Shown piece by piece: positions 13,962 through 14,077 of a stretch of DNA of 14,077 nucleotides. The first letter of the stretch is position 1. Each line of letters opens with the position of its first letter. The position numbers and the translations under genes were made by a program. Source of the DNA: Bifidobacteriaceae bacterium (lineage in GTDB: Bacteria > Actinomycetota > Actinomycetes > Actinomycetales > WQXJ01); contig JAITLE010000153.1 of assembly GCA_031278075.1 (NCBI GenBank), positions 1 through 14,077 on the forward strand. Reading direction: 5' to 3'. The notes beneath the pieces are model-generated. The model saw only the letters and a list, made by a program, of their open reading frames with translations, was not told the origin of the DNA and searched no databases.

Positions 13962-14077
13962 TCACGCCAACGCGATGACCGCGCCCTGCCGCCCCGCATC
14001 CCGGCGCGCCCGCCACGAGAACAGCTCCGCCGCAGTCGCGGTGCACTCGCGCGCGCCGGCGACGACCGCGACACCGA
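13962..14077 (-). CDS. pgeF: C-terminal end of a PgeF/YfiH-like laccase-domain protein (partial)
   Basis: The minus-strand frame from the window edge ends at TGA (13962-13964) and gives about 37 residues. These include RECTATAAELFSWRARRD followed by AGRQGAVIALA. The pattern of a Cys-Thr, then Leu-Phe-Ser-(Tyr/Trp)-Arg-Arg, then Gly-Arg-Gln and a hydrophobic end is the normal C-terminus of the multicopper polyphenol oxidase-like (DUF152, PgeF) family. Its position on the ftsZ side of sepF is where this gene sits in actinobacteria. A competing 82-aa frame over the same DNA (13798-14046) has no family likeness. The start and most of the gene lie outside the window. Confidence 0.6.
   Translation of the reverse strand, partial: GVAVVAGARECTATAAELFSWRARRDAGRQGAVIALA

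Noticed and set aside
13798..14046. 82-codon minus-strand frame at the right edge
   Set aside because: Low-complexity Gly/Arg/Cys translation. Another frame over the same DNA gives a PgeF-like C-terminus and is preferred.

Overview
The window looks like chromosomal DNA of a GC-rich actinobacterium. Codon third positions are almost all G or C. The genes include a PriA-type HisA with the Wag31/DivIVA, YggT and SepF cell-division cluster, followed by lspA, an RluA-type pseudouridine synthase, dnaE and the histidine genes. That order is familiar from Actinomycetota. The genus cannot be named from the sequence alone. Every credible gene lies on the minus strand, so transcription runs from high to low coordinates.

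Reading in the direction of transcription, the right end (14077 to about 12100) holds the 3' end of a PgeF/YfiH-like gene, then a 335-bp gap where yggS would often sit, then sepF, yggT and wag31. These are septum-assembly and polar-growth genes. They run directly into lspA and a pseudouridine synthase, which overlap by 4 bp, then dnaE (replicative polymerase), then a small four-helix membrane protein of unknown function. A complete run of late histidine genes follows after a 72-bp gap: hisD, hisC, hisB, an unrecognised gene, hisH and priA. All five junctions in that run overlap by exactly 4 bp (ATGA or GTGA), so it is almost certainly one translationally coupled operon.

Downstream of priA the left 1.2 kb has no credible gene. 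Positions 1 to about 963 are a tandem array with an exact 158-bp period. Each complete unit carries a perfect 11-bp inverted repeat around an 11-nt spacer, with invariant arms and variable spacers. The array runs off the left edge. Parts of the units also follow a three-unit (474-bp) pattern. This is the least explained element in the window and the best candidate for something new.

Other points of interest are a glycine-rich insertion in HisH encoded by 9-bp tandem repeats, an AT-rich odd-codon patch inside the pseudouridine synthase, near-identical leaderless-type promoter sequences in front of dnaE and hisD, and a perfect hairpin in the wag31 leader. All family assignments were made by reading motifs by eye; no database search was run.
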